From assembly GCA_037178675.1 (NCBI GenBank), contig JAYMGJ010000785.1:1-64000 (forward strand): a stretch of DNA of 64,000 nucleotides. Direction: 5' to 3'. This stretch comes from Scleroderma bovista (taxonomy: Eukaryota > Basidiomycota > Agaricomycetes > Boletales > Sclerodermataceae). The stretch's first letter is position 1, and each line of letters starts with the position of its first letter. A program made the position numbers and the translations under genes. Shown one piece after another: positions 20,161 through 33,100 of this stretch. Below the pieces are notes generated by a model, which saw only the letters and a list, made by a program, of their open reading frames with translations, ran no database searches and had not been told where the DNA came from.

Positions 20161-22381
20161 ATGCCCTTCTCTCAGGAGCCCAGCACCTCTCCCGAGAAAA
20201 AAAATGTCCAAGTAGAGAGTTTACAAACCCACACCCAGGATATTTACACAGAGGACTCGCTGGATCCGGTATATCATGCCAAAGCAAAGATCCTCAATGA
20301 TGCATTCCAAGAAATAGGCATGGGGAAGTACCAGGTCTGGCTTGTTTGTCTGTATCCCCTCGTTACCACAATCAATTCATGTTCTACAGTGGTGTTTATT
20401 CTTCGTCGCTGGGTTTGGCTGGTTTTCGTGAGCTCTCGAGCTTCTCCATTCATTTCCTAGTTTCTAACTGAACATTGATAAGGGACAATTTATGGCCGGT
20501 GAGTGCTAACGTCACAGCATCAGTGATTGATACGCTTAGCCAAGGGTTCGACCATCAGGCGACTCCCGGGTTAATTTATACGTCGGTTACGCGTGAGTTC
20601 GATGTACAAGGGGAGTGGATGTTACTTGGACAGGCCCTCGGGCTGCTCGTCGGGGCAATCTTTTGGGGTGTTGGTTGTGACGTGTGGGGCCGTAGGTAAG
20701 ATCACTATTGTAGTGGACTCTTTGAACTGCCATCTCATATACGCAAAGGTGGTCCTTCAATCTTACCATCCTTATCACGGCTATTTTTGCCATCGCCGCT
20801 GGTGGAGCACCTAATTATACTACTTTATGTGCATGTGTATCCATGTGGTCGATTGGAGTAGGTGGGAATCTCCCTGTTGACTCAGCAGTCTTTCTTGGTA
20901 GGTGGTCCCTTCCGAACTTTATCAGGGAACATGAAATCCATGTGGTTGTAGAATTTGTCCCTGCATCACATCAGTATTTGTTGACAGTGCTTTCCATCTG
21001 GTGGGCGGTCGGTCAGCTTGTCGGCAGCTTGGTGAGTGGGTGTAGAGCCGAAATACCACTATGTCGAATTTGCTACTGACAGGTCATGCAAGGTTGCTTG
21101 GCCTTTGATTAGTAGCTTCTCTTGTCCCTCCGCTCCGGCGCCATGCCCCGCCTCATCAAATAAAGGCTGGCGTTATTACTTGTTTACTATGGGCGGGGTC
21201 ATGATGGTGATGTGGTTCCTTCGGTTCTTCGTCTTCAATCTCCAGGAGAGTCCCAAGTATCTGATGGGTCGTGGGAGAGACGAAGAGGCTGTGGCCTCCG
21301 TGCACAGAGTGGCTGCTATCAACGGCAAAACCAGTAACCTTACTGTGGATCACCTCAAAGAAGCTGAAATACTTGCTGGGGGTTCTGATCAGGATCGTGC
21401 TGAGTTGGACACATCCGCGAAGGCGGCTGCAATGAGGAAGCTATCGAAGCTCGACTCCAACCACGTAAAACCTCTATTCGCGACACGGAAGCTAGCATAC
21501 TCGACAAGCATCTTGATCGTACTATGGGGTGAGTTTCCCTGATTGGCACTGGAAAATGGACTGATCTGTATTACTTCAGCTTTAATTGGACTTGCGTTCC
21601 CTTTGTAGGTAATCCCACATGTGCGCGGGGCTTCTACCTGATCATTTTATAGGTATAATGCTTTTGTGCCCTATTAGTATGTTTCGACTGCTGGCCCACT
21701 GAGGAAAGAGCTGACATACTTGGATCAGTCTGCAAACGCGGGGAGCGGCAGCTGGCAACGATTCTGTGTTCATCACATACCGTAACGTTCGTCGTCGAGT
21801 ACATCCGACATCCAAATACTGAGATGGATTCTAGCAAGTGATATTGAGCATCATGGGCATTCCGGGGGCGTTGATGGCTGGTTATCTGGTCGAACTTCCC
21901 ATCCTTGGTCGTAGGGGAACCCTTGCCATCTTCACTGGTCAGTCTGCACCATCAATCCAAATTCATTTGAGTGTGATACCAATCGTCTACAGCTCTAACG
22001 GGCGTCTTCATTCTCTTGTCGACAACGGCACGATCGTCCAATTCTTATCTCGGATGGGATTGTGGGTACAGCTTCACCAATAACGTCATGTATGGTGTGC
22101 TGTATGCCATCTCTCCCGAGTTGTTCCCCACCAAGGATAGGGGGACTGGTAATTCGCTAGTTGCGTCTGCAAATCGTATCTTTGGTGTCATGGTGCGGGC
22201 TTAGGGCATATTTCTGAAGTCAGTGCTGACATGCTAAAAATGCCTCCAGGCTCCTATCATTGCATTGTATGCGGACATAACCACGTCTGTTCCTATTTGG
22301 GTCTCCGGAGCAATATTTGTTGCTGCTGGCCTTATCGCATTGCTGTTACCATTTGAACCGCGGGGCAAGGCCTCTCTGTAA
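20161..22381 (+). CDS. MFS transporter of the sugar/SV2-like type, 13 exons
   Basis: Exons 20161-20334, 20390-20427, 20483-20498, 20559-20695, 20749-20897, 20952-21031, 21093-21528, 21580-21604, 21653-21676, 21729-21786, 21835-21937, 21993-22192 and 22250-22381 join in frame. Apparent stops (for example the TAG in the 21676 region) all fall within introns. The product is a major facilitator superfamily permease of the plasma membrane or an organelle. It has KILNDAFQEIGMGKYQ at the start, FFVAGFGWFSDNLWP (TM1), FWGVGCDVWGRR (the loop 2-3 signature D..GRR), WSIGVGGNLPVDSAVFLEF, a central cytosolic loop after NLQESPKYLMGRGRDEEAV, and GRRGTLAIFTALTGVF and ISPELFPTKDRGTGN in the second half. These features match the basidiomycete group annotated as general substrate transporter, related to synaptic vesicle 2-like and organic-ion carriers. 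The substrate cannot be told. Exon 3 is only 16 nt. Confidence 0.85.
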
Positions 22382-22681
22382 GACCCTTCTCGAATTGTGC
22401 TCTAACAATGTCTTTATACAATATCATAACCGCACGACATATGGTGGTGTGCGTTAGTACGTAGATATTTATTATATTAGGCCCTGTTACTTTGTAGTCT
22501 GTATTTTTACATCGCACCCGTAGAGTGAGGTGTAAGATCGAATCTTGACTGAAAAGCGCAGGCTACTACACAACATACCAGATTTGATGACTAAGTCGGA
22601 AGATATTGACTCGAGTAGCATTTGCTCACTCATCGATCTTCAGTCACTCTCCGAAACAACACATATCCCGCCGTGGTGAAC

Positions 22682-24637
22682 ATGGAATTTATACCTGGCC
22701 CTGCAATTACTCGAGTCCTTTGCGCCGATTGCGGTGAGGGCCTATCCGTGGTAGAGGGAGCTGTCGAGTGCTAATGCCGAGATCAGGAATTCCCATCGTG
22801 CCCAACTCGGCCAATTTGTGTGTTGCGTGTCTAAGGAATAGGTGAGCATTATATGCCCCACGGTGTTGAAGTGCGAGCTAAACAATTTTTCGCAGTGTCG
22901 ATATAACGGAGGGTATTCCGAAACAATGTGCGAGAATCTGATCGTACCATGCTGAGATGCATTGATTTCCCTCCCAGCATCGGTATCGTTTTGCAGAAAC
23001 TGCGAGCGTTTCTTATCACCTCCACAAGCGTGGATTTTGGCGCGGCCAGAATCCCAGGAGCTGCTCGCGATATGTCTTAAAAGACTTAAAGGACTAAATA
23101 AAGTGCGACTGACAGAAGCGCACTTCATCTGGACAGAACCACATTCAAGAAGATTACGCGTATCGCTTACCATTCAAAAAGAGGTCTGTAGAGGAATATT
23201 TTCTCGATGTCTCCTCGCCCCACTCAGCGAGCTTTGCAAACGTCTAGGTTTTGACCTCTACAATCCTCGAACAAGTATTCGAGATCGAATATCTTGTACA
23301 CAATACACAATGCCCTGATTGCACACGACTCGCAGCGAAAAATACATGGAAGGCACTCGTCCAAGTGCGCCAGAAAGTTGCCCATAAACGAACCTTTTTG
23401 TACCTCGAGCAGCTAATATTGAAGCATGGAGCCCAGAAGGACACCATCTCCGTTAAGGAGGTGAGAGATGGTCTGGATTTCTTTTACAGCCAACGCAGCC
23501 ACGCTATTAAAATGGTAGAATTCTTGAACGGTGTTGTACCCATACGGTAGGTTCTCGTGTGAAGCTATCACGTCTTGATTTCTATTTGATTGTGTTCGCT
23601 TGTACAGGACGAAGGGATCGGAACAACTTCTCTCCACGGATACGCATTCGAATACTGCAAATTACAAATTTACGTATTCGGTGGAGATCGCTCCCATCTG
23701 TAAAGATGACCTCGTTTGTATCCCGCCGAAACAGGCGCGATCGCTCTCAAACATTTCACCATTGACAATATGTACACGCGTCGGATCATCTTTCCAGCTT
23801 CTTGACGTCAGCACATTGAAGTCTGTTGAAGTCAGCGGTCAGGTATACTGGCGTGCACCATTCTCCGCGTTGGCTGGAATGGGTGATCTGATGGAATTCA
23901 CGGTGCTGGATATCGAACCTGTCGGGACCACTCGTGGCCGATTGGTCCTTGCCGATGCTCAGGTTGCACTTGCAGGCGCATTCAGGTCGCAGGCGAGTCT
24001 CAACGACGGCGAAGTGGAGATGGACTATCAAACGGCCGCCAGAAAAACGCAGATCTTCCACACTCGCACCCACCTGGGTGGAATTTTGCAACCGGGAGAT
24101 ACGGCCATGGGTTACTATCTTACCTCGTCCAATTTTAACTCAGACGATTTCGCGACATTGCAAGCGGACCGCATTCCAGATATCGTGCTAGTCAAGAAAG
24201 CGTACCCCAACCGGAGAAAGAAAGGAAAGCCTAGAAACTGGAAGCTACGAAGCATCGCCAAGGAACAAGGCGAGGAGGGCGACACTGGCGGCGGACGTGG
24301 TGTAGTCGGTAGGATGGGCGGTCGCGATCAGAAGAAGGTGGACGAGGACTATGAGTTGTTCTTGATGGATCTGGAAGAAGATCCCGAGCTGAGGGGCACT
24401 GTCAACCTTTACAAAGCAAAGGATGTCAACATGAAGGACGCTACTGATGGTGGGCGGAGGCGGCGCCACGGGCAGTACGGGATGGATGTGGATGAGGATG
24501 AGGTGGATGGTGGTCATGTTCCACTTACAAGTGGAGAGGAAGGGGAGGAAGAAGAACCTGATTTCCCCGAAGTGAAGCTGGAGGAATTATTAGAGGAGTT
24601 TGATGAGATGACTTTGGAAGATGAGCCTGCTCCTTAG
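22682..24637 (+). CDS. NMD3: NMD3, 60S ribosomal subunit export adaptor
   Basis: Six exons (22682-22733, 22787-22841, 22896-22927, 22978-23183, 23248-23546, 23608-24637) give 557 residues in phase. NMD3 binds pre-60S subunits in the nucleus and recruits the exportin Crm1 for passage to the cytoplasm. Seen here are the N-terminal zinc-binding CxxC series (RVLCADCG, LCVACLR, FCRNCERF, CPDC), the conserved SPPQAWILARPESQELL and KAHFIWTEPHSRRL-type segment, and KRTFLYLEQLILKHGA and HSNTANYKFTYSVEIAPIC. The tail is long, Gly- and acid-rich (DEFDEMTLEDE), a place where leucine-rich export signals usually sit. Length is close to fungal orthologues. The gene converges on the leucine-rich-repeat gene, with 169 bp between stops. 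Confidence 0.95.
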
Positions 24638-24806
24638 GTCCCATGCCCGTGGTTAATTCCAAATATTCAATTTTGCTTCGTACGTCTTGTCACGCAATGC
24701 AACCCCTTAGGCAAGTCAGGAAGTAGCCTTGTATCACGAGCGATTGCTAGACACAACTCAGGATGCATGAGATTATATTACTACCGCTGCAATCGTATTA
24801 CTGTAA

Positions 24807-26347
24807 CTATCCCGATGATTCATTACATGGTATTCCAATATAGCGGATAGGGGTTACAGGGGAACCACAATCAACATGACCTTTGGGCTCTGGTTCGTAA
24901 GAGCAACACCCAACGGCTTCCAGAAACTTGGCCCGTTCTTGTTCTCTACATTGGAGACCCATGCCGGTAGTCATAAATTTCCCGTCCGGACTTGAAAGTC
25001 TATAAGTCATCTCCAGGCTGGAAGGGTATCCTTTCCCCGCTCCCCGACGAAAATTTGGTGTCAATGACGGAAGGGTCTTAGGATCTGATGCATATTTATA
25101 AACGCGTATTCGCTGCTTCGATGACAACGAAGGTGCGAAAAGAGCCAGAATGTACAGCTTGAGCTCGTTCGGAAGTGCGAAAAACGGGAAAAGAATGGTT
25201 GACGTTGGGGAAGGATTGGAATTGGGTCTAAGGTGAGAGGGGGCGGAGGGCATCGAGAGTAATTTGGAACACATGAGTAATGGGCGAGCATGTCTCAGCA
25301 GGTTGCATGCTTCCTTCCCAGTCTGTCGCCGCCAATATTGGTTACGCATAATAACTCTATGCAAGCCCCGTTCACAGTCTTTCCATGCTTCCTCGGTCTC
25401 TGGGATACCGGGTGGCTGATCAGTGATGGGAAGTTCCGTCGAAGAGAATTGGCTAGCTATGATTTGGAGCTGTGGTCCTGTCAGCTGATTGGCGTACATT
25501 TCAACCTTGTTTAGAGCCCAGTTCCCTTTCTCAATCGCCCGTATGACTTCCCAGACACCTCTGACTCCAAGGTTATTTCCGCTGCACTTCAATGTATGAA
25601 GGTAGCATGTCCCTTGGTTGTCCATCACCTTGCTTCCTGCAACCCAGGCAGCTATAGCGGATGCTCCTCGAGGGGTAAGGCCAATGGCATTGATATGTAG
25701 CTCCCCAAGAGACCGTAATCGAAGGAGAGGAAGAAATCTGTCCACGAACAAGTCACCCAGTTGCGAGTTACCAGTGACTGAGAGGAGACGTAATCGTGAA
25801 GAGTTTAAGGCACTCGCGAAAGAAGTCAGAGTGGCTGGATCTGGTGTAAGCTCATTCTTCAAGAAGCTGGCATTAGAAACAATCGATCTTTGAAAAAGCA
25901 CACGCTACATACTAACATTGGTTAGCCACAGCACCTCAAGGACATCATTCCCACGGACAAATTCTGCAATGGCCTGAAGCCCTTTGCATCCAATATTATT
26001 GTTCGTGAGACCGATTTCGGTTATCGTAGCTCGATGCTTGGATCCCTCAGTTGAAGAGAGATAGGCAAATAATTGACACGTGCCATCGTCCCCGAGTGAG
26101 TTGTGATTCAAAGAAATCGTGGCTGTCATAATATGACGGGAACTCAACATCGAAATCACTTTTTGTGCACCTGTAGTCAGGATAGAGTATATTTATCAGT
26201 GCCTATGGCTCCTCCCGTGTCATGAAGTTCACCTACGACGCCACAAAGCCCTTCATCAACATGACTAAAATGGTGACGACTGGATAGTGAAACAGGCTTG
26301 ATCGACAAGGCGCCAGTACTAGAGGGTGAGAACAGACGGAGCTCCAT
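24807..26347 (-). CDS. RNI-like leucine-rich-repeat protein
   Basis: Exons 26347-26233, 26170-25917 and 25856-24807 (introns of 61 and 60 nt) give 472 residues. The first ~280 residues contain ribonuclease-inhibitor-type leucine-rich repeats: TISLNHNSLGDDGTCQLFAYL, ITEIGLTNNNIGCKGLQAIA, VLWLTNNELT, LLSVTGNSQLGD, LHTLKCSGNNLGVRG and LNKVEMYANQLTG. Such domains form a curved protein-binding scaffold. A C-terminal region follows with FFALPNELKLYILALF, resembling an F-box-like or leucine-rich helix, and a tail common in anonymous basidiomycete RNI-like proteins. No enzyme domain is visible, so the partner and process are unknown. Confidence 0.75.
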
Positions 26348-27287
26348 CTAGACCGAGTGATATGTTGACCGAAGCAAAATCGATATGATGAGTAGGTGAC
26401 CTTATCCGTTTCCTGAGTTCGTTGTTCCAGTGGTTGAAGTTATATACAGGTATCCAGGGACCAAGTGAGTCAAGGGAGGGGCAGGCCAGTCCTTGCTATG
26501 TATGTAGACTGTTGTGGAATGAATATGTGCTTATGTAATTACGTCATGGAGGACATATATTGGTGAAGTTGGTACTGCCACTACAATATCATATTCAACC
26601 TCTGTCGCAGCACACTCGACAACTGTGTGATGTTCTGTTTTGATGATGTAAAGAATGTGTAGAGTCATATAAGTTAAAAATTCATGTGTTTCAAAAGTGT
26701 GTCCGACTCAGTGAGGCCTCTGAAGTATTGGTAAATGGGTGGAGGGTGTAAGTGTAAGGAATGGGGTACAATAATAATTGCACAAGTCATATCATGATAG
26801 CCACAAATGCGGCGTGGTGTGGTGGAGTTGACACACCTTGGACAGAAACAGCTCTGCTTCGGTATTACCAACATCTCCAAATTCGTGACAATTGCCAGTA
26901 AAATAATGGCACAACCCTAACAAGATTCTGTTCTAGGAGTGTGTGTAAAGGGAGGAGAGTGATGGAAAGCGTACCTCGAGTGATGGAATGAAGATGACAT
27001 CGAAAGCGATAAAAGGAGAGGGCGAGATATAAGTCCATTTGCGAAGGAAATGATAAAATCATAATGGATGAAAAGAGTGGAATATATACTAGTAGTTGCT
27101 AGTTAAGTGATGGAAAGGTCGAATAATAAAGAGAGGCACAACAAAAACCGAAAATTAGATTGGGAAGTGGTATACTTGCGGAGATCAAAAGTACAAATGC
27201 TAGGTTTTGCGTTGAATGCGAAGGTTTTCCCAGGGGAACATATAGAGCAGAGACGCAGAACCCAATGGCACCCATAAACACATTGTT
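26348..27287. other. intergenic, no gene recognised
   Basis: 940 bp between the start of the leucine-rich-repeat gene and the 3' end of MSS4. The sequence is A/T-rich with no extended coding frame or RNA gene that I can support. It presumably holds the 5' region of the first gene and the 3' untranslated region of the second. Confidence 0.5.
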
Positions 27288-29841
27288 TCACTCCGCCTTC
27301 AAACGGGCGCCATCTCCGCCCCTCATAATGACCTTCATGAAATTGAAGAACCGCTCAGAGTACTCAGCTGGTGGGACGGCGCTGATTTTATGCTACAAAT
27401 TCAGGTATTCGGATCACTCAATCGAGGGATAGAACGTGCCATTAAACTTACTCGATCAGCTGAAAGGCCTTTCCAAAAGTGTTCTAACTTCTTCAACGAT
27501 TTATACGGGGTCAAAATGTCGATGACCCCCAAGTAATACAGCGTGTCCATCGGTTGATTGGCCTCGTCCGTCGCTTGTAACCCACCCTCATCTTGATAGA
27601 ATATGAAATGTTGTCGATCCCCGGTGTCTTCCTCAGGTAAATCGAGGGCTTCGGATCCAAACTTTTTCGGATCGGGTGTACGCATCGCGCGGCGCATGGC
27701 GATAGCTTCAGGGGATCGACCACCCTTGACATGGGTATTCTTGCGACGAAGAGCCGGAACAGATGGCTTGCAACGCAGCATGTGTAAGACCCTGTTGAAA
27801 TCCAAAGGAATGTAAGGACTTACTGAAAACACCTTGAGTGTATTACTCCGAACGTTTTCCCTATTTCCCCGTCGCATGTGATGTATCCCCACCAGGAGAC
27901 TGTAATCCATGACATGGATTCGCCTCAGAAACTCCGAGTCTCTGCGGAGTTGCTCCGTCAGGAGTGCACACTTTTCTGGCCCAAGCTCCAACATTTTTCC
28001 ACGATTGATCCAGTTTAAGTCCTTCAACACCGCACGAGGGTTTTTCTGTGCCTTTTCCTCTGGGAATTCTCTTCCGACTGTGCTACCCTTCAGATCGAAG
28101 GTCTCGTGTATGTCCTTGTGCGGAGGGAACAGGTTGTTCATGATCACGAAATGAATCTTACGACCTCTCGGCAACTTCACGCGGTGGAGACCATAGAAGC
28201 GTGAAAGCAATGTATGAGGGTTGTTCTTTACATGGGCATGGTAGTTCTTCAGCACCGAAAGAAGGAACTTGTGCTCTGAATGTCGGATCGTCTTGATGAT
28301 AAACCGGTAATCCCGCGAGAAGTAGAAGAACGAGCCAGACTTGCCAGGAGAGCCAAGTTCTGAGAGGATATACTTGGCAGTCAAAGAGAGCAGATAGTCG
28401 GCAGGATCAATCTGAAAGTAATCCTCGCGGAGCTCGCGGAAGACCCATGGTGCATAGTCCTTGAATTTAAAATCGTACTTAGCAGAAGGCGTCAATTCAT
28501 TTCCGACACTGACGAGTGACACAAATAATCAGCATTCCAAAGATGAAGCACAACAAACAGACGCAACAGACGCACATATCGAAAGAGCATTTGTGTTGTG
28601 CCGTGAAATCTTCGTCAGTAAGTGGTCGCTTAATCTTTGCTTGACACCTCGATACCTTCATGGTCAGCGGCCCGGATTAGTCATTGTAATTGAAAGAACG
28701 ACACAGGACTTACAGCAATACGGATCCCCGTCAGCATGTTATACATCAGGACATAATTGACATGGTCCTCCCCGATTAAGTTGCCCACGAGCGGCCGGTT
28801 GTCATCTTCTTTCGCACCCCACGAACCCCGCTGAGTGGTTGTTTTTCGGGTTAGCGCAGCCTCAGCCTCAGCCTTCCGCTTCCTCTCTCGCCGAATCTGT
28901 TCCGCGTGCAGTTGAATATCATCCTCGATGTCACCGTCATCGTACGTGCCCCCAGGTTGAGGTGCCGAGCGTACAGTACGGACACCAGGACAGGACGTGG
29001 TATTACGTCGTGTGGGGCGGCCAGATATACTCTGACTCTGTGGGGGCTGTAGGAATCCATCTGGAGACTGGGGTGCAACTTTTGCGATGGGCGAGGCCGA
29101 TATCTCAGTGATATGGGCATCGACGGCGACAACGCTCCCGTCTGACTGGCCCGAGATACGCAGTGCACGCGTACTCACTGTCAAAGCCCCAGAGCGTGAA
29201 CCAAAGGAGGATAGCCTCATGGTATCCGTGGATGATCTTTGAGGGATATGATACTGTTCGTTGGTTGATATCGGACAAGAGGAGGGCACGGAATGCGCCA
29301 GACGTTGGGTGTCACGGGAATCAGATAATGACCGGTCCCTAACGCTGTTGACATGGTGCTCAAAAACGGATTGGCGAGACGGGTCCGGATTGTTTCTTGG
29401 ACGAGTAGGCATATCCGGAGGTTCTTCCTGATCGACGCTCGCGGGAGGTGAAGGCGGCGGGGGGCCGATAGGGTCAGCTCCGCCAGTTGTAACGCGAGTA
29501 TCGACAAAACTGTTTTGAACATAGTGGATGACTTTACTGGAACTTGAGACGATTGATGGAGAACCAGGGCCAGTTTGAAACATGGCCGCCTCGCTTATGA
29601 CTTCCTCTCCTTGGCGATTCGGTGGGGCATTAAGCGTATCTGCAGACGATGATCGGGTTGGTGCAGTGAGCGGGTTGGGGGTCGTCGGTGTCAAAGGAGA
29701 GGCTTTTGCTGTAAAGAAAGATGTCCCAGAGGAAGATACGAAACTCTGCCTTTGAGAGTTGTCGTAGACGGTCGGTGATACAGGGGACGATGGACGCTGC
29801 GTAGTTATCGTTGATGCAGGTAGAACGACCGTCGCAGCCAT
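27288..29841 (-). CDS. MSS4: phosphatidylinositol-4-phosphate 5-kinase
   Basis: Five exons (29841-28714, 28655-28576, 28508-27824, 27766-27452, 27392-27288) give 770 residues in phase. The enzyme makes PI(4,5)P2 at the plasma membrane and controls actin organisation and endocytosis. The N-terminal ~370 residues are Ser/Pro-rich and probably disordered. The lipid-kinase core begins with YDFKFKDYAPWVFRELRE and continues with GSFFYFSRDYRFIIKT, NNLFPPHKDIHETFDLKGST and the MDYSLLVGIHHM catalytic motif. It ends with YYLGVIDILTPYKSLKKLEHFWK and the activation-loop/tail segment HKISAVPPAEYSERFFNF. The intron at 27767-27823 is 57 nt with no in-frame stop, so retention would simply add 19 residues. 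Counterpart of yeast Mss4. Confidence 0.93.
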
Positions 29842-30119
29842 CGCAAACGAGCTTCAACAAACGGTAGGAGAGCGAACGCCACTGTTGAGAAAAGGGGCAG
29901 CTTGTCCTTGAAACCAACAGAGAAAGTAAACTCTAGAGAAGAGGACTGTCGCAACCAACGACGAGTGGTGAGCCTCAACTTGGAGTGCTTCGTCAATGTC
30001 GAGGTCAACGTCGTCGGTGCAGTGTGCCAGGCTTATCCAGTGGCAGTGCACATCTCGGCAAAAACACGCTGCGCCCATGTTTCGTTCTCACAGTCATGAC
30101 ATTCGTCCATTACCACATC
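29842..30119. promoter_or_regulatory. MSS4 upstream region / separase 3' region
   Basis: 278 bp between the separase stop and the MSS4 start (both minus strand). No defined element is recognised; it must contain the MSS4 promoter or its 5' leader. Confidence 0.3.
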
Positions 30120-33100
30120 CTACAAGTAAAATGGTATCCCGTATACTACTGGTGCAGCTCCAGTCAGGTATTTGAGCTTGCATAGCTGGCGTGACTGCGC
30201 TATGGCCGCTACAATCGACGTCCCTGGCATTTCGCCGTTTTCGGGGGAACACTGCTTCGCATTGTCGGGGATTAGTCGAAGCCGGTCAAACACACCCTGA
30301 GTGAACTTGTCGATGTCACGGTCTGTCACGTCCCACAGGTTCGCCACCAAGGTTGGGCTGTGGTCAATCAGCCTCCGCTCGACAAAAAGGTAGCCATGAC
30401 GAAAGAGTGCACCAGGCGACTCACCATCCAGCAAGCATATAGTGATAGGGCGTTCCAACCCGATCAAACTCCCCCATGTCCTTGAGAGCACCAGATGAAC
30501 AACCCCACAACATCGTCGCGGCACATCGCGGCAGGTGTCGAATCTTGTGCGAACGCACGTATTGCTCTCCGCCCCCGTGTCCGAAATAACTGAGGTAGAG
30601 GGGGTGTCTGTCAGACTGGTATAGGGCCAGGCATAGGGTGTGCACTCACACTACGAGGTCCTTTTGCGATAGCGCGTTTAGGAACTCTTGTTCGCTCGGT
30701 GCGCGGCCCACAATTCCATCCCATCCTTCGTCATGCATCTGCTTGAGCCACGACGCGAAGCGGCTCTCCGTACCCTTGAGATCACCACTTGGGTTCAGGA
30801 CATAGTATGCCTTCCGAGGATCAATGTGGATCCGATCACCGGGGCACTGCGCCCGCCTTGTGTCATCGAATTCATGTTCGTCACTAGTTGTGCGTCTTTG
30901 CCACGTAGCGAGATGTAGACGATCAAGCAAAAAGTTAAGGCTTGGGATCCTGCTGACACTACGACCGCGGAGGACTGGAATGCTCTCCCAGGGTATGCCC
31001 TGCAAGTGTCTATCGAGGACCAGGAATGTATGGTGATCCTCGGCGATTCTTCCCTTCTTCTCTGTCTTCTTGCGTACGGCTCGGTGCTCAGAGAGTGCGC
31101 TGCGCAGGTCCACCACTGCTTGATCTACGTCTACCTCGGATATAGCGACAGGAACGCCGTGCAACTGGTACAAGTCAAGCATGAAGCACAGAAGGTCCTC
31201 CAACTCTTCGTTCCTGCAGGACGGTGGAAGTGATGCGAGACAGTCAAGGAAGGGCTCTGAAAGTAAGGGCGTGGAACAGGGGGACGATGTTCCATCTGAT
31301 TTCGGCTGTCGCTTTTTAGTGTCTGAGGAAGGCAATACGCGCGACAATACTTTGTCCACGCGCATACGGAGATCCTCGAGATGGTCCATAGTAAGATTAG
31401 GAGGAGGACTAAGTATAGTCTGCCATATGATGCATTCAGGTGCCTGACATGGGCATGAAATCTCGAGTTTAATCTTACCTTGAATCCTCCCAGCCAACAA
31501 AATTCAATATTATCCAACAGTTCCTTCAATCGCTTATCTAGCGCTGCCCGCTCTGACCACCAGGCCGCACGGTCTGCCGGATCATCGTTTCGTACGTGCA
31601 CTGCCCGTCGCGCACCTTCATCACTTAAACGCACAATATCGCGGAGTTCAGCAAGCGCCTCGCCGAGTGTGAGGTGGATTTCATCGCTGTCGACTCGACC
31701 GCGAAGAGGCAAACAGAAAAGTAACGGCGACGAAGAAGAGGATAGTCGGCTCAGCAGCATAGTTGATTTGTCCGGGTTAAGGATTATATGAATAACGGTC
31801 CAATTTGGCGGTAGCTTCGAGATATCCGAGGATAGAGTCCTAAAGGCTGATAGTGAGGCGGAGGCGGCGGCGGCGTGCCTTTCTTCCAAAGCCGACCAGT
31901 ATGAGACCACTGCGTCGGGGACTGCATCAGGCTCAAGGCTGGAAGAAGCGGACGGGCGGGAAGAAGTCGGATGCCCTCGAATAGGTCGACGGGAACTGAC
32001 ATTTGACTTCGCTCCAGAAGGAGGGTCTGGTAGCAGGGAAGAAGAGGTGGAGTCTTTCAATATCGGCCATTGAAGGTCGTCCGTGCTATTCGCGTCAGGA
32101 AATTTGTGTCGGATAGCTTCGAGCATTTCTCGTTGGAGAGTAACCGCTGATGATGCATCTGTGCGCAGTCACAATTAGTTTCATACTTTGAACCATCATA
32201 AATACCGACCCAGAAGGAAAATTGCAAGCAGTGGGCCATCCAAAACTATCTTTCCGAGGGTTGACTGCAGCGCCTGGATCATACCAAGCGATATTGTCGC
32301 CTCTCTCACGTGGGAGACGGCTCCCTTCCGCGATGTGAGTGCCAAATCTGACCAAAAAAGCGTCTCAGCATCGCCGAGGGCATGGAGTATATCTTGTGCA
32401 GTGGGAGAAAGTGAGCGGTCTCGCTCTCCCGACATCACCATGGGAAGCGCGATTGCTTATTTGATTGCATCAACATTAATGTACAAAGGGGACACAGATG
32501 GTGTAGACGCACTTGATTCGGTCAGAGAATTGAGGAGAATGTCTGCTTGGAATTGCTCATACACACTGTGCAAGGTAAGTTTCCCCATAACCGCATGTTC
32601 CTCTCCCTAATTAATCCACGTTATAGATGCTCCAGGGTGATTATAAGGTGGGACCCACCTTGATTTCTGCAGATGGCGGCAACGACATCAGACGGTTAAC
32701 CAGCTGCCTAAACAAGTCGCCTCCCTCGTTTCTCAAGAGCCAAACTGTTCACGTATTAGATAACCGATATGAAATAAAGTGCGACTTACTATGACGACGA
32801 AAGATGTTTGATAGGAGCCTCGGTAGAGTCATACCCTGTCCAGGTTTGACAATGGCAGCCCCGGAAGCTGCGCCAACACTCGATCTTCTTCGACTACAGG
32901 CATGTTTAATAACAGCGGGAGCTGGGCCACATAAATACTCACCTGCCATCGAGTGTGGCTAACGTTCCCTCAAGTTCATCTAGCATTTTCCAAGCGCACT
33001 CATAGTTCTCTTGTGGACTTTCTTCCTGTCCCTCTGCAGCTCCTTCAGAAAGGGCCCAGTAGTCCCCTCTCAACCTCTGCACGTCCGCCGCATCCACGCC

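Noticed and set aside
21605..21834. Apparent stop codons and frameshifts suggesting an MFS pseudogene
   Set aside because: Placing introns at 21605-21652, 21677-21728 and 21787-21834 removes all of them and restores the expected conserved residues in phase.
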